Of a stretch of DNA of 64,000 nucleotides, positions 39,116 through 48,414 are shown in pieces. The stretch's first letter is position 1, and the number at the start of each line of letters is the position of its first letter. The notes beneath the pieces were generated by a model. The model was not told the origin of the DNA, searched no databases, and was given only the letters and a program-made list of their open reading frames with translations. The DNA is from RPQJ01 sp963726665 (GTDB lineage: Bacteria > Pseudomonadota > Gammaproteobacteria > Steroidobacterales > Steroidobacteraceae): contig CAVSDW010000011.1 of assembly GCA_963726665.1 (NCBI GenBank), positions 1 to 64,000 of the forward strand, given 5' to 3'. Position numbers and translations under genes: made by a program.

Positions 39116-39150
39116 CGGGCGGGAAGGCTCATGCTTCCCGCCCGTTCTCA
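39116..39150 (+). terminator. Intrinsic terminator after the exported-protein operon
   Basis: An 11-bp perfect stem, CGGGCGGGAAG pairing CTTCCCGCCCG around a 7-base loop, is followed by TTCTCATTT. It lies 113 bases after the Tyr/Gly-rich gene and ahead of the subtilisin gene, so the two are separate transcripts. The T tract is short. Confidence 0.75.
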
Positions 39151-39232
39151 TTTACACTTGCCTCGGAAACCAGTTCGCGCGTCCCGAGTCACGCGCCAAC
39201 ACGGCCCACGCGTCCCGAGCGAGCCCAAGCAC

Positions 39233-41495
39233 ATGCGCACCACTTCATCCATTACCGCAGCTGCTGCTGGCGGCGGTCGCCTGTCCAGTCGCCCTTGCGG
39301 CGGACCAGCAGGCGCCCGTCGCGATCACGTCCCAGGACGTGACGGACGGTGGCCAGGTTCGCGTAATAGTGAAATTTCGCAGGGTACCTGCCCAGGCCGT
39401 AGCGGCTGTGGCGGACCCTACTGACGTCGTGGCGCTGTCCGGGAGGACGGGCATTGCGCTTCGGCAGGCGCGAAAAATCGGTGCCAACCTGCGCGTGCTT
39501 GAAGTAAGCACGCTCGCGGCGCCCGGCTCCGTCGGCGCTGCCTTGGAGCGGCTCAGGGCTGATCCCGACGTGCAGTACGCGGAACTCGATCGGCGCCGGC
39601 ACGCGCACGCGATTCCGAACGACAACCTTTTTCCAGGCCAGTGGTACCTGCAGAACGCGGCCTCGACGCCGAGCGCGGTCGATGCCGTGAGCGCCTGGGA
39701 TATCTCCACCGGGAGCAGCGGCGTCGTGATCGCCGTGATGGACACCGGGGTCCGTTACGACCACCCGGACCTGGCGCCGGCGGGCGCCGGCGGGCGCCTG
39801 CTGCCCGGATTCGACTTTGTCGCAGACCGCACGGTGTCGAACGACGGAAACGGCTGGGACCTCGATGCGTCTGATCCGGGCGACTGGGTCACCAGCCAGG
39901 AAGCGGGCTCCCTGCCGTTCAGCGGCTGCCAGCAGAGCGACAGTTCGTGGCACGGCACCCGGGTGTCCGGGATCATCGGGGCGCGGAGCAACAACGGACC
40001 GGGCGTGGCGGGCCTCACGTGGGGCGGTTGGATCCTGCCCGTGCGAGTGCTCGGCAAGTGTGGCGGGTTCGATTCCGACATCATCGCCGGGATGCTCTGG
40101 GCGGGCGGTGTCCACGTGGATGGAGCGCCCGACAACACGTATCCGGCGCGCATCGTCAATCTCAGCCTCGGCGGCAGCGGCGGCACCTGCCCGCAAAGTT
40201 ACCGCGACGCGATCAGCCAGTTGACTGCGCGCGGCGTGCTGGTCGTGGCCTCGGCGGGCAACGAGGGCAGCATCGTCGAGACGCCGGCCAATTGCCCGGG
40301 TGTCGCGGGCATCGCCGCGATCCGGCACATCGGCACGAAGGTGGGCTTCAGCAACCTCGGGCCCGGGGTCGCGCTGAGCGCGCCCGGTGGCAACTGCGTG
40401 AATATCGGCGCGGGCGAACCGTGCCTCTATTCGATCGAAACCACCACGAACCTCGGCACGACGACGCCCACGACCAACGGCTACACGGACCAGTTCAACT
40501 TCAACGTGGGCACCAGCTTCTCGGCGCCGATCGTGTCCGGCATTGCGGGGCTCATGGCTGCAGTCAATGGCAGGCTTTCGACCACGCAGCTGATCGCGCG
40601 CCTGCAGGAAGGGGCGACCAAGCCGTTCCCCGGCTCCAGCGATCCGACCGTGCCGGTGTGCCACGTGCCGACTGGCGCTGGCGATGTGCAGACCGCGGAG
40701 TGCGTGTGCACCACGCAGACCTGCGGTGCCGGCATGGCGAACGCGTTCGGGGCGTTGCAGGCCGCGCTGCGCCCGATTGCCGCGGTCGCAGTGCCCGCCA
40801 ACGTCGCGCCGGGGCAGAACGTCGTGCTCCGGGGTGCCGGCAGCGGGGCGTCCTGCGGTCGCGCCATCGGTGCGTATTCCTGGACCGTCGTCAGCGGCGC
40901 GACTGTCATCCTCGGTGATAACACCGACACCGCGACCGTCGTGGCGCCGTCCTCGGGGTCGCTCACGATCCGCCTCACGGTCACGGACGATGCGGGGCGC
41001 CAGGACAGCGCCGACGTCATCGTGAGCCCGACCGCAGCGGTCACGACCGCGCCGGCGTCTGCGGGCGCGGTTGCCTGCCTGCCCCCGGTCGTTGCCATCT
41101 CGATCTCCCCGCTGACCGCGACCGTGCGTGCCGGCGGAAGCACGCAGGCATTTGCCGCCACGGTCTCGGGCGCCGGCGGCGTCGCCTGGTACGTGAACGA
41201 CGTGCCGGGCGGCAACTCGGTGGTCGGCACCGTCTCCTCGACGGGCCTCTACACGTCTCCGGCAAGGATGCCGAACCCATCGACCGTGACGGTGAAAGCC
41301 GTGCCCACCGAGGATCCGGCTCGTCACGCCAGCGCCGTGGTTACGATCACCGCGGCGCCCTCGTCGGGCGGATCTGGCGGAGGCGGCGGTGGAGGCGGGG
41401 CCGGTGGTTCAATCGTGCCTCTGCTGGCCGCACTCGCGTTGCGCAGGCGCCGAGGGCGAGCGGCCGGGCCGGACGACGCGGCTCCCGGGGCCTGA
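39233..41495 (+). CDS. Subtilisin-like S8 peptidase with GlyGly-CTERM tail (frameshifted at start)
   Basis: Secreted serine protease of about 753 residues. From the ATG at 39233, deleting one T near 39245 gives the signal peptide MRTTHPLPQLLLAAVACPVA; the open frame otherwise has no sensible start and runs back through a terminator. An inhibitor I9-type propeptide (about 40-135) precedes the catalytic domain with Asp in AVMDTGVRYDHPDL (about 169), His in SSWHGTRVSG (about 240) and Ser in GTSFSAPIVSG (about 430). A PKD/Ig-like region follows. The end is Gly-rich, then a short hydrophobic helix and RRRRGR, the GlyGly-CTERM sorting signal cut by rhombosortase. Confidence 0.88.
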
Positions 41496-41498
41496 CAC

Positions 41499-42932
41499 GT
41501 GGAGCCGGCGGCAGGACGGCTGGATCGATTCTTCCGGCTCCGCGAAAACGGGACCACGGTTCGGACCGAGCTCGCCGCGGGCCTCACCACGTTCCTGACC
41601 ATGGCGTACATCATCGTCGTGCAGCCGGCCGTGCTGTCGGGGACGATGTTCGGCGAACCCACGGGCATGGACTTCGGCGCGGTGATGACCGCGACGTGCA
41701 TCGCAGCGGCACTCGCCTCGGCCATCATGGGTCTCTATGCACGCTATCCGGTGGCGCAGGCGCCCGGAATGGGAGAGAACTTCTTCTTCGTGTTCTCGGC
41801 GATGCCGGCCGCGGCTGCAGCCGGCTCGGTCCTGCCCTGGGCGACCGCGCTCGGTGCGGTATTCGTCTCGGGCGTGCTGTTCCTCGCGCTCACGCTTGCG
41901 GGCGCGCGCGAGGCGGTGATGAACGGCCTGAGCCAGAGCATGCGGCACTCGATCGCGGCGGGCATCGGCCTCTTCATCGCATTCATCGGGCTGCAGAACG
42001 CGCAGGTGATCGTGGTGGACCCGGGCACGGCAGTGGCGTTGAACCCGGATTTCGGGTCGCCGGACATCCTGGTGTTCTTCGTCGGATTGCTGACCGGCGC
42101 GGGATTGCATGCACGCCGCGTCCGTGGCTCGATCCTGTGGGGCATCCTCGCCGCCGGCGCGGTGGCGGTCGCGTTCAAGCTGGCGCTGCCTCTTCTCGGG
42201 GAGGCCGCCAGCGCTCCGCTCATCGCGCATTCTGACCTCGTGCTCCGCTTCGAGATCGCCGATCACGTGCTGTCGGCACCGCCGTCGCTCGAGCCCACGT
42301 TCTTCAAGATGGACGTCCGGGGCGCGCTCACGATCGCGATGGCGCCATTCGTCGCGATCTTCCTCTTCATGGTGTTCTTCGACACCGTGGGGACGCTGGT
42401 CGGCGTGGCACAGCAGGCCGGCCTCATGCGCGACGGCCGGCTTCCGCGCGCGCGCCAGGCGTTCGTGTCCGACGCGACCGCGACCGTCGCCGGCGCGTGC
42501 CTCGGCACCAGCACCGTGACCAGCTACATCGAGAGCGCCACCGGGGTAGAGCAGGGCGGTCGTACGGGCCTCACGGCACTCACGGTCGCCGCGCTGTTCC
42601 TGGTTGCACCGTTCTTCAGTCCCTTGATCACGATGCTGGGCGGTTACCCGCCGATCGCCTCGCCGGCGCTGGTCCTCGTCGGCGCGATGATGCTGGGCAA
42701 CGTGAGGCACGTGGACTGGAGCGACTACACCGAGGTCGTTCCCTCGTTCCTGGTCCTGGTCGGCATTCCGTTCACCTACTCGATCGCCGACGGCCTCGCG
42801 CTCGGCCTCGTCGCCTATCCGATCGTGAAGGTGCTGGGCGGCCGGGCGCGAGAGGCGCGTCCGGCCTCGTGGGTAATTGCGGGACTGCTCCTCATTTATT
42901 TCCTTGTAGTGCGGCCGGCGGCCGCAGGTTGA
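41499..42932 (+). CDS. NCS2-family purine (hypoxanthine/guanine/adenine) permease
   Basis: Membrane transporter of 477 residues with about twelve helices, of the AzgA/PbuG type of the NCS2 family. The N-terminus RTELAAGLTTFLTMAYIIVVQP, APGMGENFFF in helix 3, FDTVGTLVGVAQQAGL with the conserved Asp, and GTSTVTSYIESATGVEQGGRTGLT are the family signatures for nucleobase:cation symport. The start is a GTG four bases after the peptidase stop. The tryptophanase gene follows after seven bases, so they may be cotranscribed, although a purine permease has no obvious part in indole metabolism. Confidence 0.9.
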   Translation: MEPAAGRLDRFFRLRENGTTVRTELAAGLTTFLTMAYIIVVQPAVLSGTMFGEPTGMDFGAVMTATCIAAALASAIMGLYARYPVAQAPGMGENFFFVFSAMPAAAAAGSVLPWATALGAVFVSGVLFLALTLAGAREAVMNGLSQSMRHSIAAGIGLFIAFIGLQNAQVIVVDPGTAVALNPDFGSPDILVFFVGLLTGAGLHARRVRGSILWGILAAGAVAVAFKLALPLLGEAASAPLIAHSDLVLRFEIADHVLSAPPSLEPTFFKMDVRGALTIAMAPFVAIFLFMVFFDTVGTLVGVAQQAGLMRDGRLPRARQAFVSDATATVAGACLGTSTVTSYIESATGVEQGGRTGLTALTVAALFLVAPFFSPLITMLGGYPPIASPALVLVGAMMLGNVRHVDWSDYTEVVPSFLVLVGIPFTYSIADGLALGLVAYPIVKVLGGRAREARPASWVIAGLLLIYFLVVRPAAAG

Positions 42933-42939
42933 ATCGCCA

Positions 42940-44307
42940 ATGAAGACCATCATCGAGCCGTTCCGTATCAAGGTCGTCGAGCCGATCCGGCTCACCACCG
43001 AGGAGGAACGCAAGGCGTTGCTCGAGCGTGCCGGCTGGAACCTGTTCGCGATCCACTCGGACGACGTGATCATCGACCTGCTGACCGACAGCGGCACCAG
43101 CGCAATGAGCGCCGAGCAGTGGGGCGGCGTCATGCGCGGCGACGAGTCCTATGCGGGCTCGCCCTCCTATTATCGTTTCGAGGCGGCCGTCAGGGAGTTG
43201 ATGCAGTTCCGGCACGTCATCCCGACGCACCAGGGCCGTGCGGCGGAGGCGATCCTGTTTTCCATCGTCGGCGGGCCCGGCCGCGTCATTCCCTCGAACA
43301 CGCACTTCGATACGACGCGCGGCAACATCGAAGCAACCGGGGCCCGGGCCGTGGATCTCGTCGTTCGCGAGGCACACGATCCGGACGCGCGCCACCCGTT
43401 CAAGGGCAACATCGACCTCGAGCGGCTCGAACAGCTGCTCGCGGAATCGGGCGACAGCATCCCGCTGGTGATGCTGACCGTGACCAACAACGCCGGTGGC
43501 GGGCAGCCGGTGAGCCTCGCCAACATTCGCGCCACTGCCGAGATTGCCCACCGGCACGGCAAGCCGCTCATCATCGACGGCTGCCGTTTCGCCGAGAACG
43601 CATGGTTCATCAAGTGCCGCGAGCCCGGGCAGGAGTCACGCCCGGTGCCCGACATCGTGCGCGACATGTTCGCCGTGGCCGATGGCATGACCATGAGTGC
43701 CAAGAAGGATGCGTTCGCGAACATCGGCGGGTGGCTCGCAACCAATGACGACAAGCTTGCCGCCGAGGCGCGCAACCGGCTGATCCTGACGGAGGGATTT
43801 CCCACCTACGGCGGACTCTCGGGACGCGACCTCGAGGCCATCGCGGTCGGCCTGCACGAGATCGTCGACGAGCAATACCTGCGCTACCGCGTGCGGACCA
43901 ACGAGTACATAGGCGAGAAGCTGCTGGCGCTCGGCGTGCCGATCGTCCAGCCGGTCGGCGGCCACGCGGTCTTCGTGGATGCGCGGCGATTCCTGTCGCA
44001 CATCCCGCCGCTCGAGTACCCAGGCCAGGCGCTGGCCGTGGCGCTCTACGAGGTGGGCGGAATCCGCTCCTGCGAGATCGGCACGGTGATGTTCGGGCAG
44101 GGACCGGATGGGGTGGAGAAGGCCGCAGACATGGACCTCGTGCGTCTCGCGATGCCGCGGCGCGTTTATACGCAGTCGCATGCCGACTACCTCGTGGAGG
44201 TGTTCGAGGAAGTCGTGAGAAAGAAGGACACCCTGCGCGGCCTGCGCATCGTGTCGCAGCCGCCGCGGCTGCGACACTTCACCGCGCGCTTCCAGCCGCT
44301 CAGCTGA
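42940..44307 (+). CDS. tnaA: Tryptophanase (tryptophan indole-lyase)
   Basis: PLP enzyme of 455 residues in the beta-eliminating lyase family, cleaving tryptophan to indole, pyruvate and ammonia. EPFRIKVVEPIR, LLTDSGTSAMS, IPTHQGRAAE, PVSLANIRATAEIA and the PLP lysine in MSAKKDAF are present. Two positions separate tryptophanase from tyrosine phenol-lyase. Here the first reads CEIG (Ile, as in TnaA) where TPL has MERG (Arg381), and the second reads LRHFTARF (His, as in TnaA His463) where TPL has LRFF. It lacks a visible tnaC leader. It converges on a TPL gene with eight bases overlap. Confidence 0.82.
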   Translation: MKTIIEPFRIKVVEPIRLTTEEERKALLERAGWNLFAIHSDDVIIDLLTDSGTSAMSAEQWGGVMRGDESYAGSPSYYRFEAAVRELMQFRHVIPTHQGRAAEAILFSIVGGPGRVIPSNTHFDTTRGNIEATGARAVDLVVREAHDPDARHPFKGNIDLERLEQLLAESGDSIPLVMLTVTNNAGGGQPVSLANIRATAEIAHRHGKPLIIDGCRFAENAWFIKCREPGQESRPVPDIVRDMFAVADGMTMSAKKDAFANIGGWLATNDDKLAAEARNRLILTEGFPTYGGLSGRDLEAIAVGLHEIVDEQYLRYRVRTNEYIGEKLLALGVPIVQPVGGHAVFVDARRFLSHIPPLEYPGQALAVALYEVGGIRSCEIGTVMFGQGPDGVEKAADMDLVRLAMPRRVYTQSHADYLVEVFEEVVRKKDTLRGLRIVSQPPRLRHFTARFQPLS

Positions 44308-45716
44308 CCGGCTCGAAGCGAGCCTGGAAGAAGCGCAGGTACCTTGGCTCGTAGACCATCCTGAGGCCGCGCGCCGAGGCGCGCGCGTCGTAGACCGCCT
44401 TGACCGATTCCGCGACGACGTCCATGTGCGCCTGCGTGTAGACGCGGCGCGGGATCGTGAGTCGCGTGAGCTCGAGCTTCGGGTAGTGATGGTCGCCCGT
44501 CGAGGGATCGCGTCCCGCGCTCACGACGCCGCGCTCCATGGAGCGGATACCCGTGTCGAGGTACAGCTCCGCGGCGAGGGTCTGCGCCGGGAACTCGTCC
44601 TGCCGCAGCTGGGGGTAGAACGCGCGCGCATCCAGGAAGATCGCGTGGCCGCCGACCGGCTGGACCATGGGGACGCCCCAGTCTTCCAGGAGTTCCGCGA
44701 GGTAGCGAACCTGGCCGATGCGGGCGCGCATGTGATCGTCCTGCATGGATTCCGCGATGCCGATCGCCATGGCCTCCATGTCGCGCCCCGCGAGGCCACC
44801 GTAGGTGTGCAGTCCCTCGTACACGACCACGAGGTTGCGCAGTTCCTCGAAGAGCGCCTGGTCGCGTACCGCCAGCCAGCCGCCGATGTTCACGAGCGCG
44901 TCCTTCTTGGCGCTCATCCACGCACCGTCCGTGTGGCTGCAGAATTCGCGCACGATCTCCGCGATCGGCTTGCCGGAGAATCCGGGCTCACGCTCCTGGA
45001 TGAAGAAGGCGTTTTCCGCGAGGCGGGTCGCGTCCAGGTAGAGCGCAATGCCGTGCCGCCGGCAGAGCGCGTGCAGCGCGGTCACGTTGGCCATGCTGAC
45101 GGGCTGGCCACCGGCCATGTTCACGGTTGCCGCGAGGCTCACGTAGGCGATGCCGTTCGGGCCGTGCTCATCGATGAGTCGCTGGAGCTTCGCGAGGTCC
45201 ACGTCGCCCTTGAACGGGCGTCAGGTCGGCCGGGTCGTGGGCCGCGTCGACGATCACGTCCGCGAACACCCCTCCGGCGAGTTCCTGGTGCAGGCGCGTG
45301 GTCGTGAAGTACATGTTGCCGGGCACGTACTGGCCCTTGCGGATCGCCACCTGGCTCAGGAGGTGCTCGGCGCCGCGCCCCTGGTGAGTGGGCACGATGT
45401 ACTCGTAGCCGTAATAGGTCCGGATCGCGTCCTCGAGGTGATAGTAGTTGCGGCTGCCGGCGTAGGCCTCGTCGCCCAGCATCATTCCGGCCCACTGGCG
45501 GTCGCTCATCGCGTTCGTGCCGCTGTCGGTGAGCAGGTCGATGTACACGTCGTCCGAGCGCAGCAGGAACGTGTTGTAGCCAGCTTCGGCGAGCGCCCGG
45601 TCGCGTTCCCCGCGCGATGTCATGCGCAGGGGCTCGACCATCTTGATCTTCCACGGCTCGGCCCAGGAGCGTCGGCCGGACTGCTGGCCCATGGTTCGAT
45701 GCACGGTGTCGCTCAT
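44300..45716 (-). CDS. tpl: Tyrosine phenol-lyase (frameshifted)
   Basis: PLP enzyme splitting tyrosine into phenol, pyruvate and ammonia. The match to Citrobacter TPL is close: LLTDSGTNAMSDRQWAGMM, GDEAYAGSRNYYHLE, PTHQGRGAEHLLSQ, GNMYFTTTRLHQE, the PLP lysine in MSAKKDALVNIGG, and SMERGVVSAGRD with the phenol-binding Arg. GGAGGG lies six bases before the ATG at 45716. One extra base at 45215-45220 breaks the frame just before FKGDVDLAKLQRLIDEHG; repair gives about 471 residues. The N-terminal extension of about 15 residues is non-conserved. Confidence 0.88.
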
Positions 45717-45839
45717 GTCGTCCCTCCGTGGCGCGGTCGCGACTGCGATGCGGCGCCGAAGCCCATGTGATGGCCGGGGACTATAGGACGGGAGTGCGCC
45801 GACCGGCAGCGCGGAAAACCGGGGTGCGCTCCTCGATGC

Positions 45840-45926
45840 TGGTGCCCGGGGCCGGGATCGAACCGGCATGGGGTTTCCCCCGAGGGATTTTAAGTCCCTT
45901 GCGTCTACCAGTTTCGCCACCCGGGC
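45840..45926 (-). tRNA. tRNA-Leu (TAA)
   Basis: Class II cloverleaf of 87 bases: acceptor GCCCGGG pairing CCCGGGC, D loop AACTGGTAGACGC, anticodon loop CTTAAAA, a variable arm CGGGGGAAACCCC, T loop TTCGATC, and encoded CCA. Its anticodon equals that of E. coli leuZ, which normally sits right after cysT. Confidence 0.96.
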
Positions 45927-45941
45927 AGGGAGGCCGTCGAA

Positions 45942-46712
45942 TCATACCTCCGCGGCACGGGTGTCGAGTGCGATGCCCGCCACCTCGTAGCCGCGGCGAA
46001 AGTCCTGCACGTGCCGCGTCATCCAGGTCTGGGCCTCCTCTGCGTCGCCCTTGCGCAGCGCCTCCACGACGCAGCGCTGGGCGACGACGATGCGCGAACG
46101 TCCCTGCGGGACACGGTCGATCATCCGGCGCAGGGACGGCGCCAGCAGGCGGGTCACGGGCTGCATGGCCAGCACGAGCACGCGGTTGGCACTGGTCGCC
46201 GCGAGCGAACCGAAGAAGTCCACCACGCCGACGACCGCGCCCTCGGAACTGCGCGCGGTCTCAACGCGGTGGATGCAGAGTTCAAGGCGCTCGAGATTTT
46301 CGGCCCTGGGGTGCGCGGCGGCGAGCGCCGCGGTCCGGGGCGCGATCGCGAGCATGGCTTCCCACAACTCGATGAAGGTCACGTCGTCGAGCGTGAGCGC
46401 ACGGCTCATGCTGGAGGCGGTCGCCGCCTGGCCAGGCCGCGTCACGCGAAGTCGCTTGGTCCCGGGGGCCCGCCCGACGAGACCGGCGGATTCGAGCCGC
46501 CTCACGGCCTCCCGGACCGTCGAGCGGTTCACGTCGAACTGTCGCGCAAGCTCGGTCTCCGAGGGGAGGGGGTCGCCCGGCCGGAGGGTGCGCTTCAGGA
46601 TGCGGCTCTCGAGGTCGGCCGCGACGCGGCCGTAGGCCGGCTGGGCGTCCAGTGGCTCGGGCCGGCTTCGCCGGGCGGGCCGGGCCGGTTTTTCGGTGGA
46701 TTTCCGGGTCAT
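45942..46712 (-). CDS. GntR-family regulator with FCD domain
   Basis: Transcription factor of 256 residues. A basic N-terminal tail (about 1-25) is followed by the winged helix with LRPGDPLPSETELARQF, NRSTVREAVRRLESAGLV and a wing ending LRVTRPG, then an all-helical FCD ligand domain (about 110-245) with ELWEAMLAIAPRTAALAA and VVEALRKGDAEEAQTWMTRHV. I chose the ATG at 46712; longer in-frame options cross the intergenic operator. It is divergent from the leucine-degradation operon and is its likely local regulator; the ligand may be an acyl-CoA or organic acid. Confidence 0.88.
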   Translation of the reverse strand: MTRKSTEKPARPARRSRPEPLDAQPAYGRVAADLESRILKRTLRPGDPLPSETELARQFDVNRSTVREAVRRLESAGLVGRAPGTKRLRVTRPGQAATASSMSRALTLDDVTFIELWEAMLAIAPRTAALAAAHPRAENLERLELCIHRVETARSSEGAVVGVVDFFGSLAATSANRVLVLAMQPVTRLLAPSLRRMIDRVPQGRSRIVVAQRCVVEALRKGDAEEAQTWMTRHVQDFRRGYEVAGIALDTRAAEV

Positions 46713-46727
46713 TTGACGAATCCCAAG

Positions 46728-46740
46728 ATTGTCCGACAAT
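46728..46740. promoter_or_regulatory. Palindromic operator ATTGTCCGACAAT
   Basis: A perfect 13-bp inverted repeat (ATTGTC, one central C, GACAAT) lies 16 bases before the GntR start and 44 bases before the ivd start. TTGTC/GACAA half-sites around a short spacer are typical of GntR/FCD regulators, so it is a likely shared operator for both directions. Confidence 0.7.
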
Positions 46741-46783
46741 ATACGCCACCGGTTCCGCTGACAAGTACCTGGAGAACTCGACC

Positions 46784-47941
46784 GTGGTGGACTTCGACTT
46801 CGGACTTGGAGAGGACCTCGACCTCCTGCGCGAGACGGTGCAGGACTTCGCACGCGCGGAACTCGCGCCGCGTGCCGACGAGATCGACCGCAGCAACCTG
46901 TTCCCTCGCGACCTCTGGCCCAAGCTCGGGGAACTCGGCCTGCTTGGCATCACGGTCGAACCGGAGTGGGGTGGCGCGGGTCTCGGATACCTCGCGCACG
47001 TCGTCGCCATGGAGGAATTGAGCCGCGTGTCGGGCTCGGTCGGGCTCTCCTACGGCGCGCACTCGAATCTCTGCGTGAACCAGGTCCGGCGCTGGGCGAC
47101 GCCCGAGCAGAAAGCCCGCTACCTGCCGAAGCTCGTGAGCGGCGAGCACCTCGGTGCGCTGGCGATGAGCGAAGCCGGCGCGGGCTCGGACGTGATGGGA
47201 ATGCGACTGCGCGCCGAACGGCACGGCGACCGCTACGTCCTGAACGGCACCAAGATGTGGATCACCAACGGCCCGACGGCGGACGTGCTGGTGGTCTACG
47301 CGACGGTCGATTCGGCGCTCGGCAACAAGGGCGTGACGGCCTTCCTGATCGAGAAGGGAATGCGCGGGTACTCGACCGCGCAGAAGCTCGACAAGCTCGG
47401 CATGCGTGGTTCGGACACCTGCGAACTCGTGTTCGAGGACTGCGAGGTGCCGGCGGAGAACGTGCTCGGGTCGGTCGGCGGCGGGGCGAAAGTGCTGATG
47501 AGCGGGCTCGACTACGAACGCGTCGTGCTCTCCGGCGGGCCGCTCGGACTCATGCGGGCGAGCCTGGACCTCGTCATGCCCTACCTGCACGAGCGACGAC
47601 AGTTCGGCCAGCCGATCGGAACTTTCCAGCTGATGCAGGGCAAGGTCGCCGACATGTACACGGCCACCAATTCCTGCCGGGCCTACGTCTACGCCGTGGC
47701 ACGGGCCTGCGATCGCGGCCGCACGACGCGCATGGACGCCGCGGGGTGCATCCTGCTCGCGGCGGAGCAGGCGACCAGCGTCGCTCTGGAGGCGATCCAG
47801 GCGCTCGGCGGCAACGGTTACATCAACGATTTCCCGGCGGGGCGCATCCTGCGCGACGCCAAGCTCTACGAGATCGGCGCCGGCACGAGCGAGATCCGCC
47901 GCATGCTGATCGGGCGCGAACTTTTCGCGGCCACGACCTGA
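46784..47941 (+). CDS. liuA: Isovaleryl-CoA dehydrogenase
   Basis: Flavoenzyme that oxidises isovaleryl-CoA to 3-methylcrotonyl-CoA in leucine breakdown. The GTG at 46784 is preferred: GGAGA lies eight bases upstream and it leaves the operator untranslated (GTG at 46787 is equally possible). Of 385 residues, recognisable parts are LSYGAHSNLCVNQ, AMSEAGAGSDVMGM, KMWITNGPTADVLVVYA, GLDYERVVLSGGPLG with the IVD-specific catalytic Glu in helix G, IQALGGNGYINDFP, and ILRDAKLYEIGAGTSEIRR. It is the first gene of the five-gene operon through mccA. Confidence 0.94.
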   Translation: MVDFDFGLGEDLDLLRETVQDFARAELAPRADEIDRSNLFPRDLWPKLGELGLLGITVEPEWGGAGLGYLAHVVAMEELSRVSGSVGLSYGAHSNLCVNQVRRWATPEQKARYLPKLVSGEHLGALAMSEAGAGSDVMGMRLRAERHGDRYVLNGTKMWITNGPTADVLVVYATVDSALGNKGVTAFLIEKGMRGYSTAQKLDKLGMRGSDTCELVFEDCEVPAENVLGSVGGGAKVLMSGLDYERVVLSGGPLGLMRASLDLVMPYLHERRQFGQPIGTFQLMQGKVADMYTATNSCRAYVYAVARACDRGRTTRMDAAGCILLAAEQATSVALEAIQALGGNGYINDFPAGRILRDAKLYEIGAGTSEIRRMLIGRELFAATT

Positions 47942-47951
47942 GGGCGACGCC

Positions 47952-48414
47952 ATGGCCATGGGCGGCTTGTACTACGAGGAATTCACCGTCGGCATGCGCT
48001 TCGAGCACGTGCTGCGGCGTACCGTCACCGAGGCGGACAACCTGATCTTCAGCGCGCTCACGCACAACCCGGCCGCCCTGCACCTCGACGAGGAATACAT
48101 GAAGGGCACCGAGTTCGGCAGCCGCATCGTGAACAGCTGCTTCACGCTCGAGCCTGATGGTCGGCGTTTCCGTGGCGGACACGACGCTCGGCACCACCAT
48201 CGCGAACCTGGGCTGGGACGAGGTGCGGTTCCCGAAGCCCGTCTACCCTGGAGACACCCTCAGTACCGAGACGCTCGTGCACGAGATGCGCGAGAGTCGC
48301 TCGCGGCCGGACGCGGGCATCGTGGTGTTCGTTCACCGCTGCCGCAACCAGCGTGGCGAGGAAGTGGCGGTCTGCAAGCGGACCGCGCTCATGAAACGCA
48401 GGAAGGCGGCCTGA
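47952..48414 (+). CDS. MaoC-family hydratase, mesaconyl-CoA hydratase-like (frameshifted)
   Basis: Hot-dog fold hydratase of about 153 residues after repair. TVTEADNLIFSALTHNPAALHLDEEYM corresponds to the hydratase 2 motif region with the active-site Asn/His. After VNSCFTL one extra base near 48150 breaks the frame; it continues as SLMVGVSVADTTLGTTIANLGWDEVRFPKPVYPGD in the next frame. The closest types I know are MaoC proteins acting on C5 dicarboxyl-CoA esters such as mesaconyl- or itaconyl-CoA. It lies between ivd and a CitE-like lyase, and its stop overlaps the lyase start (TGATG). Confidence 0.8.

Noticed and set aside
39252..41327. A 691-codon open frame on the minus strand
   Set aside because: It is antisense to the S8 peptidase, whose catalytic triad is intact on the plus strand.
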